From contig WGMU01000120.1 of assembly GCA_016124895.1 (NCBI GenBank), positions 1 through 40,184 of the forward strand: 40,184 bases of DNA. The letters run 5' to 3'. Below the pieces are notes generated by a model. That model searched no databases, was not told where the DNA came from, and saw only the letters and a list, made by a program, of their open reading frames with translations. Below are positions 8,369-18,326 of the stretch, piece by piece (the first letter of the stretch is position 1; each line of letters begins with the position of its first letter). The stretch comes from a bacterium (GTDB lineage Bacteria > Planctomycetota > Planctomycetia > Planctomycetales > Planctomycetaceae). The position numbers were made by a program, and so were the translations under genes.

Positions 8369-10810
8369 ATGTTGAACCCGCTTCGCGCTCTTTGTCTGCG
8401 CAGTGGTCGCCGCACCCGGCTTGCCAGCTCGAACCGGCGCTCGCTGAGACCGACCACCGCGACAACTCTGCTGATTGCTACCACCGAAGAAGTCGAACCG
8501 CGTGTGCTGCTGTCAGCGGTCGCGAGTGCGGCGGAAGACTACGCGGACTGGCGAAACGAAACGTTTACGGTTGATTCGCTGAGCATTGCGGCGGACATCG
8601 TCACCGCGCAGTCGGATCAGGTCATGGCATACGACAGCGGAACAGCGTCGCTGATCGGCCTCGACGGAGTCTTCGCTTCGACGAGCTTCCGGGGCACGGG
8701 CTACTCGGTCGCCGTGATCGACACCGGAATCGATTACAACCACACCGCGCTGGGTAACGGCTGGGGCAATCGAGTCATTGCCGGATACGACTTCGTTAAC
8801 AACGACGCGGACCCGATGGACGACAACGGGCACGGCACGCACGTCGCCGGAATCATCGGCAGCAGCGACGCCACGTATTCAGGGATCGCTCCCGATGTGA
8901 ATCTGATCGCTCTGAAAGTACTCGACGCAAACGGCAGTGGATCGTTTGGTGATGTCGAGGATGCGCTGCAGTGGGTGATCGGCCACCAGAGTCAGTACAA
9001 CATTGTCGCGGTGAATCTGTCGCTGGGCGCGGGGAACTACAGCTCAAATCCTTACACGTTTCTGGAAGACGAGTTTCAGACGCTGAACAACGAGGGCGTG
9101 TTTATCGCCAGTGCTTCCGGCAACAGCTATTACAGCGACAGCAGCCAGCAGGGTCTGGGATATCCGGCGATCAGTCCACTGACTGTTTCGGTCGGAGCAG
9201 TCTGGGATGCGAACGTCGGTTCGGTGTCCTGGTCCTCCGGCGCCCGCGATTACACAACGGCACCAGACCGTGTGACGAGTTTCACACAGCGTAGCTCGTC
9301 ACTCGACATTCTGGCTCCGGGAGCATTCGTCACCAGCACGTATCCCGGCGGTGGTTACGCGACGCTCGCAGGAACCTCGATGGCGACACCGATCATCGCG
9401 GGAGCCGCCGCGCTGCTGCATCAGGCGGCCGTCGAAACCGGTCAATCGGCACTGGCCAGCCAGACTTCTTTGTTGAATCTGATGCAGGCGACCGGTGTCG
9501 ACGTTGTTGACGGGGATGACGAAAACGACAACGTCGTCAACACCGGCTACACGTTTAAACGGCTGGACCTGCTGGCCGCGATGACGGCTCTCGTGGGCGA
9601 GCCGGCTCCGGCAAACAACGCTCCAACGATCAACACGATCAACGACCGCCAGCAACTGGCGGGAAACGGAGCGTTCAATGTGGCAGTGAGCGCGTCCGAT
9701 CCCGACGGCGATACCGTGACGCTCTCAGCTTCGCTGGCCGACGGCAGCACAGCAGCCAGCGTTGCGTTCAACGGTTCGACACTGACCGTCACGCCGAACA
9801 GCGATTTCATGGGGCAGTTTGAAGTGCTGGTCACGGCGTCTGACGGGGAACTGTCGACGCAGACGTCGTTCACGGTGACGATCGACTCACCACTCGATGT
9901 ACGCTTCAACCCACGAAGTGGGATGCTGAGCATCCGGATGAAGTCGCCGGGATCGTTGTCAGTTGGCGTCGATGCTGGAACGGTCGTCGTTACGCATGAC
10001 GGATTCGTCAGAACTCTCGATGGTGTTGCCCCCGGTGACGTGACCCGACTGACTGTGTACGGCACCGACGGCGATGACGCGATCGATCTCAGCCAGGTGA
10101 CCTCGCCGGAGTTTTCGCGACTGCGCTCTGTGTATCTTTACGGGTTCGATGGCGACGACAGTCTGACCGGTTCGGATTTTGACGATCGCATTCTGGCCGG
10201 GCTCGGCAATGACTCGGTCAACGGCGGAGCGGGTAATGATCAAATCTCCGGTGACGACGGCAATGATCAGTTGAGCGGAGACGACGGGGCTGATCGGATT
10301 TCCGGCGGAAATGGCGACGATCAGATTTCTGGTGGCGACGGCAACGACCGACTGAACGGCGACAGGGGCGATGACACTCTCACGGGCGGAGTCGGGAACG
10401 ATGTCCTGTACGGCGGCCTGGGCAACGATCTGCTGCGGGGCGACGAAGGAAATGACAGGCTCAGCGGTGACTGGGGCGACGACAGTGTCGACGGCGGTTC
10501 AGGCAACGACTACCTCTATGGTGGCGATGGCAACGACGTTCTGTCCGGTGCCGACGGCCACGATCGCCTGTACGGCCTGAATGGCGATGATACGCTGCTC
10601 GGCGGCGATGGCAATGACGCCCTGTATGGTGGCGCCGGCAACGATCAGCTCGACGGAAACCTCGGCAGCGACTTCCTCTATGGCGGCCCGGGACTCGATG
10701 TTGTTTCGCTCGAATCGCTGAGCGGAGACCGGCTGCTCGGCCGCGACTACCAGGCTGTCAGTTCGCTGGTTCTGTCACTCGAACTGCGATCCCTGCTCGA
10801 TCTAGTCTGA
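8369..10810 (+). CDS. Subtilisin-like serine protease with LEPR-XLL motif and RTX repeats
   Basis: An 813-residue predicted extracellular protease of the S8 family. Order: a basic N-terminus with the planctomycete sorting motif VEPRVLLSA at 42-50; the catalytic domain at about 100-405 with Asp118 (VIDTG), His155 (GHGTH), oxyanion Asn252 and Ser337 (GTSMATP); a cadherin/Ig-like domain at about 418-510; then about 11-12 glycine/aspartate RTX nonapeptide pairs (GGxGNDxL type) from about 595 to 775 that should bind calcium. All triad residues are present, so it is probably active. The ATG is 6 bases after GGAC within a riboswitch expression platform (8283-8363), so production is likely tuned by cyclic-di-GMP. 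Substrate unknown. Confidence 0.95.
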   Translation: MLNPLRALCLRSGRRTRLASSNRRSLRPTTATTLLIATTEEVEPRVLLSAVASAAEDYADWRNETFTVDSLSIAADIVTAQSDQVMAYDSGTASLIGLDGVFASTSFRGTGYSVAVIDTGIDYNHTALGNGWGNRVIAGYDFVNNDADPMDDNGHGTHVAGIIGSSDATYSGIAPDVNLIALKVLDANGSGSFGDVEDALQWVIGHQSQYNIVAVNLSLGAGNYSSNPYTFLEDEFQTLNNEGVFIASASGNSYYSDSSQQGLGYPAISPLTVSVGAVWDANVGSVSWSSGARDYTTAPDRVTSFTQRSSSLDILAPGAFVTSTYPGGGYATLAGTSMATPIIAGAAALLHQAAVETGQSALASQTSLLNLMQATGVDVVDGDDENDNVVNTGYTFKRLDLLAAMTALVGEPAPANNAPTINTINDRQQLAGNGAFNVAVSASDPDGDTVTLSASLADGSTAASVAFNGSTLTVTPNSDFMGQFEVLVTASDGELSTQTSFTVTIDSPLDVRFNPRSGMLSIRMKSPGSLSVGVDAGTVVVTHDGFVRTLDGVAPGDVTRLTVYGTDGDDAIDLSQVTSPEFSRLRSVYLYGFDGDDSLTGSDFDDRILAGLGNDSVNGGAGNDQISGDDGNDQLSGDDGADRISGGNGDDQISGGDGNDRLNGDRGDDTLTGGVGNDVLYGGLGNDLLRGDEGNDRLSGDWGDDSVDGGSGNDYLYGGDGNDVLSGADGHDRLYGLNGDDTLLGGDGNDALYGGAGNDQLDGNLGSDFLYGGPGLDVVSLESLSGDRLLGRDYQAVSSLVLSLELRSLLDLV

Positions 10811-10897
10811 GAGGCAGACCAAACTTGCGTCCTGGTGACTGAAGTGCGTTTTCTGCCGAGCCTTCCGCCGGCTTGTCCAACCGATCAGAATCCGGCC

Positions 10898-11295
10898 GAC
10901 TGAGTGGGCTATGCGGTCGCCGCGCCGGACTTTCGGGTCCGGCGGGGAGGAAAGTCCGGGCTCCGCAGGACAGGGTGGTCGGTAACTCCGACCGGTCGCG
11001 AGATCAGGGACAGTGCCACAGAAAAGACACCGCCGATGGCCCGCCGCTTCGGCAGCGGGATCAGGTAAGGGTGAAATGGTGCGGTAAGAGCGCACCGGCA
11101 GCCGAGGTGACTCGGCTGGCCTGGTAAACCCCACCCGGAGCAAGGCCAAGCAGGGAGAAGGCGGGTCAGCAATGGCCCGCCACGGAGCGGTCCGTTCCGT
11201 CCGACTTCCGGGTAGGCTGCTGGAGGCGTCGAGCAATCGCCGTCCTAGAGAAATGGCCGCACACGACAGAACCCGGCTTACCGGCCCACTCAGTC
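10898..11295 (+). ncRNA. rnpB: RNase P RNA, bacterial class A
   Basis: The catalytic RNA of ribonuclease P, which trims tRNA 5' ends. The ends form the P1 helix perfectly: GACTGAGTGGGC (10898-10909) pairs with GCCCACTCAGTC (11284-11295). The conserved core GAGGAAAGTCCGGGCTCC lies at about 10948-10965, ACAGAAAA follows near 11018, and the downstream core segment GGTAAACCCCACCCGGAGCA is near 11121-11140. Length of about 398 bases fits class A. A short T-rich stretch follows P1. No protein partner (rnpA) is nearby. Confidence 0.97.
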
Positions 11296-11370
11296 TTTGT
11301 TCGGTTTGAATGGTTGAATTGCGGTGGCGAAAGTCGCGCAGACGTTTGGCAGTGATTGACCGGAAATCTC

Positions 11371-11988
11371 ATGAGCGACCTTGTTCTCGCCGTGACTGGA
11401 GCCAGTGGTTCCGCCTACGCGGTCCGGCTGCTCGACGTACTGCTGAGCGCCGGCCGGCGCGTGCATCTGGTAGTCAGCCCGGCCGGACTGCAGGTGCTCA
11501 GGCACGAACTGGGACTGAGCATCGACGCAAGTCAGTTCGCAGTTTCGCAACTGCTTCCCGAGCGGCAGGGCGCGACAGCAAATGAACTGGTGACGCTGCA
11601 CGATCACCGGGACTTCTCCGCGGGGATTGCCAGCGGCTCGTTCCGGACGGGCGGAATGGTGATCTGCCCGTGTTCGATGGGCACGCTGGCGAGTGTTGCT
11701 CATGGACTCTCAATGAATCTGATTCAGCGCGCGGCCGACGTTCATCTCAAGGAACGACGCAAGCTGATCGTTGTTCCGCGCGAGACGCCGCTGGGCAGCA
11801 TCCAGCTTGAGAATATGAAGCGGCTGGCCGACGCGGGAGCTGTCATTCTGCCAGCGATGCCCGGCTTCTATCACAACCCGCAGAGCCTCGGAGACCTGGT
11901 CGACTTCGTCGTCGCTCGGATTTGCGATCAGCTCAACGTGCCACATGAACTGGCCCGCCGCTGGGGCGACACACAGCTTGATGAGTAG
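11371..11988 (+). CDS. ubiX: Flavin prenyltransferase UbiX
   Basis: Makes the prenylated FMN cofactor used by UbiD-type decarboxylases. The 205-residue product has the flavoprotein start LAVTGASGSAYAVRLLDVL, the PCSMGTLASVAHGLSMNLIQRAADVHLKERRKLIVVPRE block with the dimethylallyl phosphate-binding residues, and the C-terminal PAMPGFYHNPQSLGDLVDFVV. The ATG at 11371 is used, with GGAA about 6 bases before it; a TTG five codons upstream has no ribosome site. No ubiD is adjacent, so the partner enzyme is elsewhere. The gene starts 76 bases after rnpB. Confidence 0.95.
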   Translation: MSDLVLAVTGASGSAYAVRLLDVLLSAGRRVHLVVSPAGLQVLRHELGLSIDASQFAVSQLLPERQGATANELVTLHDHRDFSAGIASGSFRTGGMVICPCSMGTLASVAHGLSMNLIQRAADVHLKERRKLIVVPRETPLGSIQLENMKRLADAGAVILPAMPGFYHNPQSLGDLVDFVVARICDQLNVPHELARRWGDTQLDE

Positions 11989-12000
11989 CGACATTCGACG

Positions 12001-12033
12001 GAGCTTCGCAGAGAAGCTCGCGCAGCGTTTCGG
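12001..12033. repeat. Hairpin after ubiX overlapping a degenerate palindromic repeat
   Basis: GAGCTTC (12001-12007) and GAAGCTC (12013-12019) form a perfect 7-bp stem 12 bases after the ubiX stop. The following bases up to 12033 resemble the palindromic repeat seen at 158-180 and 38024-38046 (GAAGCTCGCGCAGCGTTTCGG). There is no T-run, so a terminator role is only possible. Confidence 0.45.
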
Positions 12034-12213
12034 TCGCTTCAGATTCCGAAAGCCTGCACGCCGACGTGTCGTATCATGTGCCACAGGTTCGGAGAGTGCC
12101 GGAGTCGCTCGGATCACTGACGAAACCTGTCGCACATAATCTCAGAGTTTCAAACCGGCGCGCTGGCCGGAAGTCTGCTCGATTTTCGCTGCGAGCCGAC
12201 CGGAACCAGCCTG

Positions 12214-12816
12214 TCACTTTTGATCACTGCCAGCAGAGTCGTCCTTTGGAGCGGGGACGGCGTTCTCAGATTTGGCATCTGTGGGCTTTGGCTCAGGCTT
12301 TTTCGCCCGTTCAATCCGCCCAAACATCAGCCCTCCCGTTTTGCCGTGCTGCCACGTGCCGGCATAGCGATCGGTCTTCAGGCGAAACATCAGCCGCGCC
12401 GAAAACGTGCCCATCCCGGCGATCGTGAACTCTTCGAGCGTCAGAACGGGCGTGTCGCCTGCCCAGAGAACCTTCAGTGTCAGCGGGATCGGGATGCCCT
12501 GATGCACGTACACAAACTGAAAGTAGTCATCTTTGACCGGAGTGACTTGCGCAAGCGTGTAGCGATCCGGCTTCAGTGGCTTGTCTGACGTGTCGTCATC
12601 AATGGTGAAATTGCCGACCAGCGTGGCTCCCGTCAGCGCCTCGGCGAGGGCCTTCCGCAGTTCTTCGCGATTTGGAGCGGCGTCATTCGCAGCATCGACC
12701 TTCTCAGGTTGCAGAGTTTGATCAGCAGTGCCCGGCGCCGGTTGTTGAGCGAATCCAGTCGTCGAGCATTCCAAAAGCAGCCAACCAGCCAGCAACAGAA
12801 AGACAGACGTTTTCAT
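12214..12816 (-). CDS. Secreted protein of unknown function
   Basis: A 200-residue protein with a clear signal peptide (MKTSVFLLLAGWLLLECSTTGFAQ, cleavage probably after about residue 24). The mature part has a helical segment (NREELRKALAEALTGATLVGNF), a beta-rich core (DDYFQFVYVHQGIPIPLTLKVLW), and a charged proline/lysine-rich tail from about residue 170. The repeated short strands and GTWQHGKTGGLMFGRIER suggest a lipocalin- or barrel-like small domain, but I do not recognise the family. The ATG at 12816 follows a strong GGAGG ribosome site 9 bases upstream; the open frame continues to 13137 but the extension looks non-coding. Monocistronic. Confidence 0.8.
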   Translation of the reverse strand: MKTSVFLLLAGWLLLECSTTGFAQQPAPGTADQTLQPEKVDAANDAAPNREELRKALAEALTGATLVGNFTIDDDTSDKPLKPDRYTLAQVTPVKDDYFQFVYVHQGIPIPLTLKVLWAGDTPVLTLEEFTIAGMGTFSARLMFRLKTDRYAGTWQHGKTGGLMFGRIERAKKPEPKPTDAKSENAVPAPKDDSAGSDQK

Positions 12817-13607
12817 GATCAGGCACCTCCCGGACGAGAGTTGTTGCAACAATTCGAGCCGCCCGACACGGCGAATTTGTCTCGACTCAGATCGAACATC
12901 GTAACTGTCACCGGCTGGCTGGGCGAGGCACCGCAAAAGAATGCCGAGTGGCACATGAATCGCAGTATCTCCTGTGCTCCTACGGAATTCCGACAATTTG
13001 AATTTGTCGCAAAGTTTTTTGCGTAGGCGCCTTGCCGAACCGTGGTAGCATCGAAAACCGTGCTTCGCACAGGCCGCAGAACAGAACTCACTGGAAAAAC
13101 TGGTGGAATCTGACTCGCGACCGCCTCGCAAGGGCAAACGAGGTTCGCCGAACGAAGTCGGCAGACCGAGATCAGTCGTCCCCGGAACGGATGCCGTCGA
13201 TGAGAAGTCCTCCCTCCCGCTTCAGTCGCGCGATGTTCAACTGCGTCGCCACTCCCACCCAGCGGGTCATTGCCGGTGCCTGCAATCGGCGAACATCCCT
13301 CAAAGCGGGTCTGTCTGCAGAGACCGGCCGTTTTGCGATCGAGTTTTCCCCACCAGAACAATCCGGAATCTTCGTGCTCAGCTCCGGTGTCCGGGTTTCT
13401 GCCACGGCGGATCCCCGTTCCAGCATTTGAGAGTCCATTCCGGCATTCCCGGTTGAAACCCATCAAAAGGGTCTCGCTGCGTTGCGAAACCCTCCTGAAA
13501 ACGAACAATCGACGTATTGTGATTCCCTGCCTTTCCGACGCTGCTCGACTGCATTGCGGCCGCGAATGGAGAGCAGGAAAAAGACAGCTTCAAGGAAAGG
13601 TGTGAAC
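12817..13607. other. Long intergenic region and leader upstream of the sigma factor gene
   Basis: Nearly 800 bases with no frame that looks like a protein: the long open frames on both strands have no ribosome sites, are rich in Arg/Ser/Pro and contain no known domain. A small hairpin CGCAAA/TTTGCG lies near 13009-13024. The region must hold the divergent promoters of the secreted-protein gene and the sigma factor gene, but no convincing -35/-10 pair was found. Confidence 0.5.
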
Positions 13608-15311
13608 GTGTATCGATTCGACGAAACACTCACCGAGATGATCGAAGGAGCACAGAAGTCCGGCTTCCTGACTTACCAGCAGGTTGATGCTTACCTGCCG
13701 GATGAAGGCGGTGATCCCCGGATGGTCGACGACCTGATCCTGGTTCTGGATCGGCTCGGCATTGACCTGATTAACGATCCGGATGCTCCGGACGAAGAAG
13801 AAGAGCTGCTTGAGGCGGAAGCCGAGGCCAAGAAAGAGCAGCAGGAAGTTGCCGCCGCGCTCAAGCCGCTGATCGGTCCGGAAACGACGCTGTCGTCGCG
13901 CGACCCGATCCGGATGTATCTCAGCCAGATGGGCAATATCCCGCTGCTGACGCGCGCCAAGGAAATCTTCCTGGCAAAGACGATCGAGATCACCCGCAAG
14001 CGTTTCCGCCGCACGACCATGCAGTCGGATTTCGCTTTGACGATCGCGATCGACATGCTCGAAAAAGTCGCCGCCCGTGAACTGCCATTCGAGCGGACGC
14101 TGCGAACGTCGGATACCGAAAACGCCAAGAAAGAGCAGATCGAAGGCCGCATGCCGATCAATCTGCCGACGCTGCGGGAACTGCAGCGGCAGGCGATTGA
14201 GGACTGGGAAATCCGCAGCAATCCAAAGTCGTCTGACAAGCTGAAGGCGGAAGCGTTCGACCGGATTCAGCGTCGCCGGATTCGCATGGCAACCCTGTGC
14301 GAAGAACTCAGCATCCGAACGCAGCGTCTGCAGCCGGTCATCAAGCGGATGTATCAGATCGCCGAGCGGATGCACGTTCTGATGCGGCAAATCTCGAACC
14401 TGAAGCGGCGCAAGAGCACGGGCTCACAGCGTGATCTGCAGTTGCTGGAAGACGAACTGCACGCGCTGGTCAGTGAATGTCGCGAGTTTCCGGATGAGTT
14501 CATTGCCCGGACCAAAGAGATTAAACGCCGCTTTGACGCGTGGACCGAAGCCAAGCAGAAACTGTCCGGCGGAAACCTGCGACTTGTGGTCTCGATCGCC
14601 AAGAAGTACCGCAACCGTGGCCTCAGCTTCCTGGACCTGATTCAGGAAGGTAACGCCGGTCTGATGCGCGGCGTCGAGAAGTACGAATACCGTCGCGGTT
14701 ACAAGTTCTCGACCTACGCGACGTGGTGGATTCGGCAGGCGATCACGCGAGCAGTCGCGGATCACGCCCGCACGATCCGCATCCCGGTCCACATGTTCCA
14801 GAGCATCTCGACGCTGAAGGCGAAGAGCGAGCAGATTCGTCAGGAGACGGGTCGCGAGCCAACGATCGAGGAACTGGCAGAGGCCGTCGATCTCTCCATC
14901 GAAGAGACCGAACGGATCATGAAGACCTGGAAGCACCCGGTCAGTCTCGACACGCCCGTCGGCGAGAGCGAAGACAGCAGCTTCGGTGACTTCCTGGAAG
15001 ACTCGCACCACTCGGCACCATCCGAGAACGCGATGCACAAGATGCTCAAGGACAAAATCGACCACGTCCTCAAGAGCCTGACGTACCGCGAACGCGAGAT
15101 CATCCGCCTGCGATACGGCCTGGGCGACGGCTACAGCTACACGCTGGAAGAGACCGGCCGCATCTTCAAGGTGACTCGCGAACGTATCCGTCAGATCGAA
15201 TCGAAGGCTCTGAAAAAACTGCAGCACGCCACGCGAGCAGTGCATCTGCAGGGCTTCGTCGATTCCGTTCCTGAGCAGATGCCGGAACCAGCAACAGCCG
15301 GAACTGAATAA
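13608..15311 (+). CDS. rpoD: Primary RNA polymerase sigma factor (RpoD/SigA)
   Basis: The main sigma factor, directing RNA polymerase to housekeeping promoters. Region 1.1 is present at the N-terminus ([19 protein letters not shown]), region 1.2 as [22 protein letters not shown], followed by a long charged non-conserved region. Region 2 is encoded near 14590-14790 ([42 protein letters not shown]) and region 4 near 15060-15240 ([15 protein letters not shown] and [10 protein letters not shown]). The start is taken as GTG at 13608 because AAGGAAAGG lies 7 bases upstream; an in-frame ATG at 13566 would add 14 residues but has no ribosome site. Length is then 567 residues. A strong terminator follows, so it is transcribed alone. 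Confidence 0.95.
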   Translation: MYRFDETLTEMIEGAQKSGFLTYQQVDAYLPDEGGDPRMVDDLILVLDRLGIDLINDPDAPDEEEELLEAEAEAKKEQQEVAAALKPLIGPETTLSSRDPIRMYLSQMGNIPLLTRAKEIFLAKTIEITRKRFRRTTMQSDFALTIAIDMLEKVAARELPFERTLRTSDTENAKKEQIEGRMPINLPTLRELQRQAIEDWEIRSNPKSSDKLKAEAFDRIQRRRIRMATLCEELSIRTQRLQPVIKRMYQIAERMHVLMRQISNLKRRKSTGSQRDLQLLEDELHALVSECREFPDEFIARTKEIKRRFDAWTEAKQKLSGGNLRLVVSIAKKYRNRGLSFLDLIQEGNAGLMRGVEKYEYRRGYKFSTYATWWIRQAITRAVADHARTIRIPVHMFQSISTLKAKSEQIRQETGREPTIEELAEAVDLSIEETERIMKTWKHPVSLDTPVGESEDSSFGDFLEDSHHSAPSENAMHKMLKDKIDHVLKSLTYREREIIRLRYGLGDGYSYTLEETGRIFKVTRERIRQIESKALKKLQHATRAVHLQGFVDSVPEQMPEPATAGTE

Positions 15312-15348
15312 GTCGCTGCTGGCTTTGGCTGGCCCGTAATAAAAACAG

Positions 15349-15384
15349 AAAAGGCATTCGCCTCATCAAGGTGGATGCCTTTTT
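15349..15384 (+). terminator. Rho-independent terminator of rpoD
   Basis: AAAAGGCAT followed by TCGCC pairs with GGTGGATGCCTTTTT across a TCATCAA loop, with T-run at 15380-15384. It lies 38 bases after the rpoD stop. The A-rich left side could also serve the opposite strand, where the NHL gene converges. Confidence 0.85.
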
Positions 15385-15500
15385 GCTGCGCTGTGTGCTC
15401 AAGTGTCAGACGTAACGTTCGAGGAGTTCTGGCGTCTGGTACTCGGACCGTAACGAACGGGATTGCTGGATGGCTTGCGGTCGAGCGCAGCGACTGAGCG

Positions 15501-16583
15501 CTACTGAAGTCGTCGCACCCGGTAGTTCTCACTGTCGCCGATGTAAACAGTCCCCGCCTTGTCGACAAAGACTCCGTGTGGTCGGGCCGTGCGGCATTTG
15601 AGCGGACCGCCGTCCGGACCGTCGCCGCGCTGGCCGTCGCCAACCACGACATCAAGGACACCTGTCGCGGCGCGGATGACGCGGATCGTGTGGCTTTCCG
15701 TGTCGGCCAGGTAGACGTCGCCGTTCGGGGCAATTGCGATGCCTTTCGGTCCGGACAGCGTTGCGTGCTTTGCCGGGCCGCCGTTGCCGCTGAAGCCCTT
15801 CTTGCCAGTACCCGCCAGGTGGTGCAGGGTCTTCGATTTCAGATCGATCCGGTAGACCTCGTTGCCTTCCCGCAGGGCGAGATACAGGCTGTGTTTGCCG
15901 TCAAAGTCGAGCGCTCTCGGTCCGTTGAGCGGGGTGTCGGCGATCGGTGCTCCGTCCGGTGTTGACTGCCGCTCACCAGTGCCGCCGAACGTCGAGACGA
16001 TGCCTGTTTCGAGATCGACGACGCGGACGCGGTGATTGCCGATATCGCAGATGTAAAGATGGCCGTCGTGATCGAGCGTGATCGAATGCGGCCGGTTGAA
16101 GGTCGCTTTGATCGCCGGCCCGCCGTCTCCAGAGAAACCCTGCTTTCCGGTTCCAGCGACCGTCGAAATGATGCCGGTCTTCGCGTCGACCTTCCGCACC
16201 AGGTTGTTCTGCATCTCGACGAAGTAGATGTTGCCGGCTTTGTCGAATCGCACTTCATAGGGCTCGTTGAGTTGAGCTTCCGTCGCTGGCCCGCCATCGC
16301 CGGAATAGCCTTTCATGCCGTTGCCGGCGACGAGCGTCAGATTGCCGGTCGACTCGTCGAGCTTCCGCACGACGTGATTCGCAATCTCACAGATGTAGAG
16401 ACAGCCGTCCGGCCCCTTCGCAATGCCGTACGGCTCGCCCACCGGAGTCTTTGTTGCGACGGGATTTTCCGGCTCGTACGCCTTCACTCCGGTCCCTGCA
16501 ATTGTGACAACTTCCGCCGCCAACGCAGCCTGAGCAGCAGCCAGCAACACGATCAGTAAAACGAACTCCGCGCGTGGTCTCAT
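15501..16583 (-). CDS. Secreted NHL-repeat beta-propeller protein
   Basis: A 360-residue protein with an N-terminal signal peptide (RAEFVLLIVLLAAAQAALA, cleavage near residue 22). The rest is about six NHL-type repeats, each with a GTGxxGxSGDGGPAxxAxLxxPxGI-like linker and a DxxGNxYxxDxxNHxVRxVD strand unit, closing as a propeller with YIGDSENYRVRRLQ. NHL propellers usually bind other proteins or ligands; no catalytic residue is evident. The ATG at 16583 has GGAG about 9 bases upstream; an in-frame extension to 16616 is less likely because it breaks the signal peptide. It lies 136 bases downstream of pyk on the same strand, separated by a repeat. Confidence 0.88.
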   Translation of the reverse strand: MRPRAEFVLLIVLLAAAQAALAAEVVTIAGTGVKAYEPENPVATKTPVGEPYGIAKGPDGCLYICEIANHVVRKLDESTGNLTLVAGNGMKGYSGDGGPATEAQLNEPYEVRFDKAGNIYFVEMQNNLVRKVDAKTGIISTVAGTGKQGFSGDGGPAIKATFNRPHSITLDHDGHLYICDIGNHRVRVVDLETGIVSTFGGTGERQSTPDGAPIADTPLNGPRALDFDGKHSLYLALREGNEVYRIDLKSKTLHHLAGTGKKGFSGNGGPAKHATLSGPKGIAIAPNGDVYLADTESHTIRVIRAATGVLDVVVGDGQRGDGPDGGPLKCRTARPHGVFVDKAGTVYIGDSENYRVRRLQ

Positions 16584-16612
16584 CAAGGTGGCTCCAGGAA
16601 GACAGAAAGAAG

Positions 16613-16687
16613 TCACGAATGAAACACGAATCCTTGAGACTGGCGCGACCGTTCAGATTCCGTGTCTCATCCGTGTTCGATCCGTGG
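16613..16687. repeat. CACGAAT-type intergenic repeat
   Basis: Two units CACGAATGAAACACGAATCC (16613-16632) face a complementary set CGTGTCTCATCCGTGTTCGA plus TCCGTGG (16661-16687). The basic word CACGRAT recurs five times in the two arms. It lies between pyk and the NHL gene and may fold imperfectly. Confidence 0.5.
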
Positions 16688-16719
16688 CTTAAAACCCATC
16701 ATCGGACTTTGAACGTCGC

Positions 16720-18186
16720 CTAATCGACGACGTGGACGAGCATAGAGTCGTGCCCTTCGGCGCTCCACCGAGAGCTGGCCATGACAACGACGGTGTCGTT
16801 CTCGGCAAGTACGTTTTCGCTGAGCCCCCACTCGGTCGCTTTCAAAGCCACTTGATCGGCCGTCAGCACTGCCTGACCGGAAACCTTCGGTGTCACGCCC
16901 CACAGCAAAGCCATCCGTCGGGCGGCGCGTTCACTGTTGGTAAACGCGAGGATCGGTACGCGACTACGCTCTTTGGAAATGGCCAGAGCAGAACGGCCGG
17001 AAGTCGTCGCCACGGCAATCAGTGCGGCTCCCAGTTCGCGCGCCGTCGCGACTGCACCGACAGCGACGGCTTCTGTGACCCGCAATGCCTGATGAGAGCC
17101 GATGGCCAAATCCTCGATCCGGGTCTCCTCAGGCAGCAGTTTTTCGGCTTCACAGACGATGCGGCTCATCATGGCGACGGATTGACGCGGATGCAGGCCG
17201 ACGGCCGTTTCTCCTGAAAGCATCACTGCGTCGGTTCCGTCGAGCACCGCGTTGGCGACGTCGCTGGCTTCGGCCCGTGTCGGCAGCTCACTGCGCTGCA
17301 TACTGTCGAGCATCTGCGTCGCCGTGATCACCGGCACTCGTCGCTGATTGCACAGCCGGATGATCCGCTTCTGAATCGCCGGCACTTGAACGATATCAAC
17401 TTCAACGCCCAGGTCACCGCGAGCGACCATCACCGCGTCTGCTTCGTCGACGATCGCTTCGAGTTCCTGGACTGCTTCGCCTTTTTCAATCTTCGCCACG
17501 ATGCGCGGCTGACAATCGCTGCCGTGGTCGACGATCGCCTGCCGCAGTTCCGTTACGTCACTGACGCGGCGGACAAAACTCAGGCCGACGTAATCGAGGT
17601 CGTGCTCGATCGCCCAGGCCAGATCCATGCGGTCTTTCTCCGTCAGGCTCGGCGTGCTGAGTGCGACGCCCGGCAGATTGACGCCCTGCCGGCTGCGTAC
17701 CGTTCCAGAACTCTCGACAACGCACTTTGCCAATCCGGCCTGCGCGTCTTTCTCGACGACGCGCATGACAACTGCGCCGTCGGCCAGCAGCACGCGATCG
17801 TCGACCTGCACGTCGTCAATCAGAGCTTCGTAGGTGCAGGTCAGCTCGTACCGCGTCTGCGGCTGCCGCCCACGAACGAAGGTGAATTCAGCGCCCTCAC
17901 TGCACAACACTCCGTCGTCCGGAAGCTTTCCGAGCCGAATCTTCGGTCCGGAAAGGTCGCCCAGAATGCCGATCGGGATGCCTAGTTCCGCGGAGATCTC
18001 CCGGATCAGCACGACAATCTCCGCCAGCCATTCCTGCGTGCCGTGCGCGAAGTTCAGTCGGAAGATGTCGACACCAGCGGCCACCAGCTCTTTCAACGTC
18101 TCGCGGTTACCGCACGCCGGACCGACGGTGGCAATGATTTTGGTCCGAGTCAGTCGGTGCTCGCGGTATTTCCGGTTTTTGCCCAT
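16720..18186 (-). CDS. pyk: Pyruvate kinase
   Basis: Catalyses the last step of glycolysis, phosphoenolpyruvate plus ADP to pyruvate plus ATP. The 488-residue product has TRTKIIATVGPA at the start, the FRLNFAHG segment, the B domain near 80-170, the catalytic lysine in IVAKIEKGEAV, metal and substrate residues in VMVARGDLGVEV, and TATQMLDSM. The C-terminal domain starts near residue 350. The ATG at 18186 has a GGGGGG-type ribosome site about 7 bases upstream; the open frame runs on to 18300 without support. Divergent from pgpA. Confidence 0.97.
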   Translation of the reverse strand: MGKNRKYREHRLTRTKIIATVGPACGNRETLKELVAAGVDIFRLNFAHGTQEWLAEIVVLIREISAELGIPIGILGDLSGPKIRLGKLPDDGVLCSEGAEFTFVRGRQPQTRYELTCTYEALIDDVQVDDRVLLADGAVVMRVVEKDAQAGLAKCVVESSGTVRSRQGVNLPGVALSTPSLTEKDRMDLAWAIEHDLDYVGLSFVRRVSDVTELRQAIVDHGSDCQPRIVAKIEKGEAVQELEAIVDEADAVMVARGDLGVEVDIVQVPAIQKRIIRLCNQRRVPVITATQMLDSMQRSELPTRAEASDVANAVLDGTDAVMLSGETAVGLHPRQSVAMMSRIVCEAEKLLPEETRIEDLAIGSHQALRVTEAVAVGAVATARELGAALIAVATTSGRSALAISKERSRVPILAFTNSERAARRMALLWGVTPKVSGQAVLTADQVALKATEWGLSENVLAENDTVVVMASSRWSAEGHDSMLVHVVD

Positions 18187-18326
18187 CGTCGTCCCCCCTC
18201 TGAGAATCAGCCGCCTGCTGTGCTCCATTCTGAGCGAACTAACGACGCTGGAGCATTCCTTTCCTGGCCTGCGGTCCGAATTACACTGCGCCGCCCGCAA
18301 AGTGCCTACTCAGAATCAGCTCTTCC

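Noticed and set aside
10140-10700. Tandem GGCGA(C/T)GGCAACGA-like repeats that could suggest a repeat array
   Set aside because: They are the coding sequence of RTX calcium-binding repeats in the protease; period and frame follow 9-residue units. The same holds for 32100-32850.
12819-13508. A 229-residue minus-strand frame in the region before rpoD
   Set aside because: No ribosome site, Arg/Ser/Cys-rich composition, no domain; it also runs into the leader of the secreted-protein gene.
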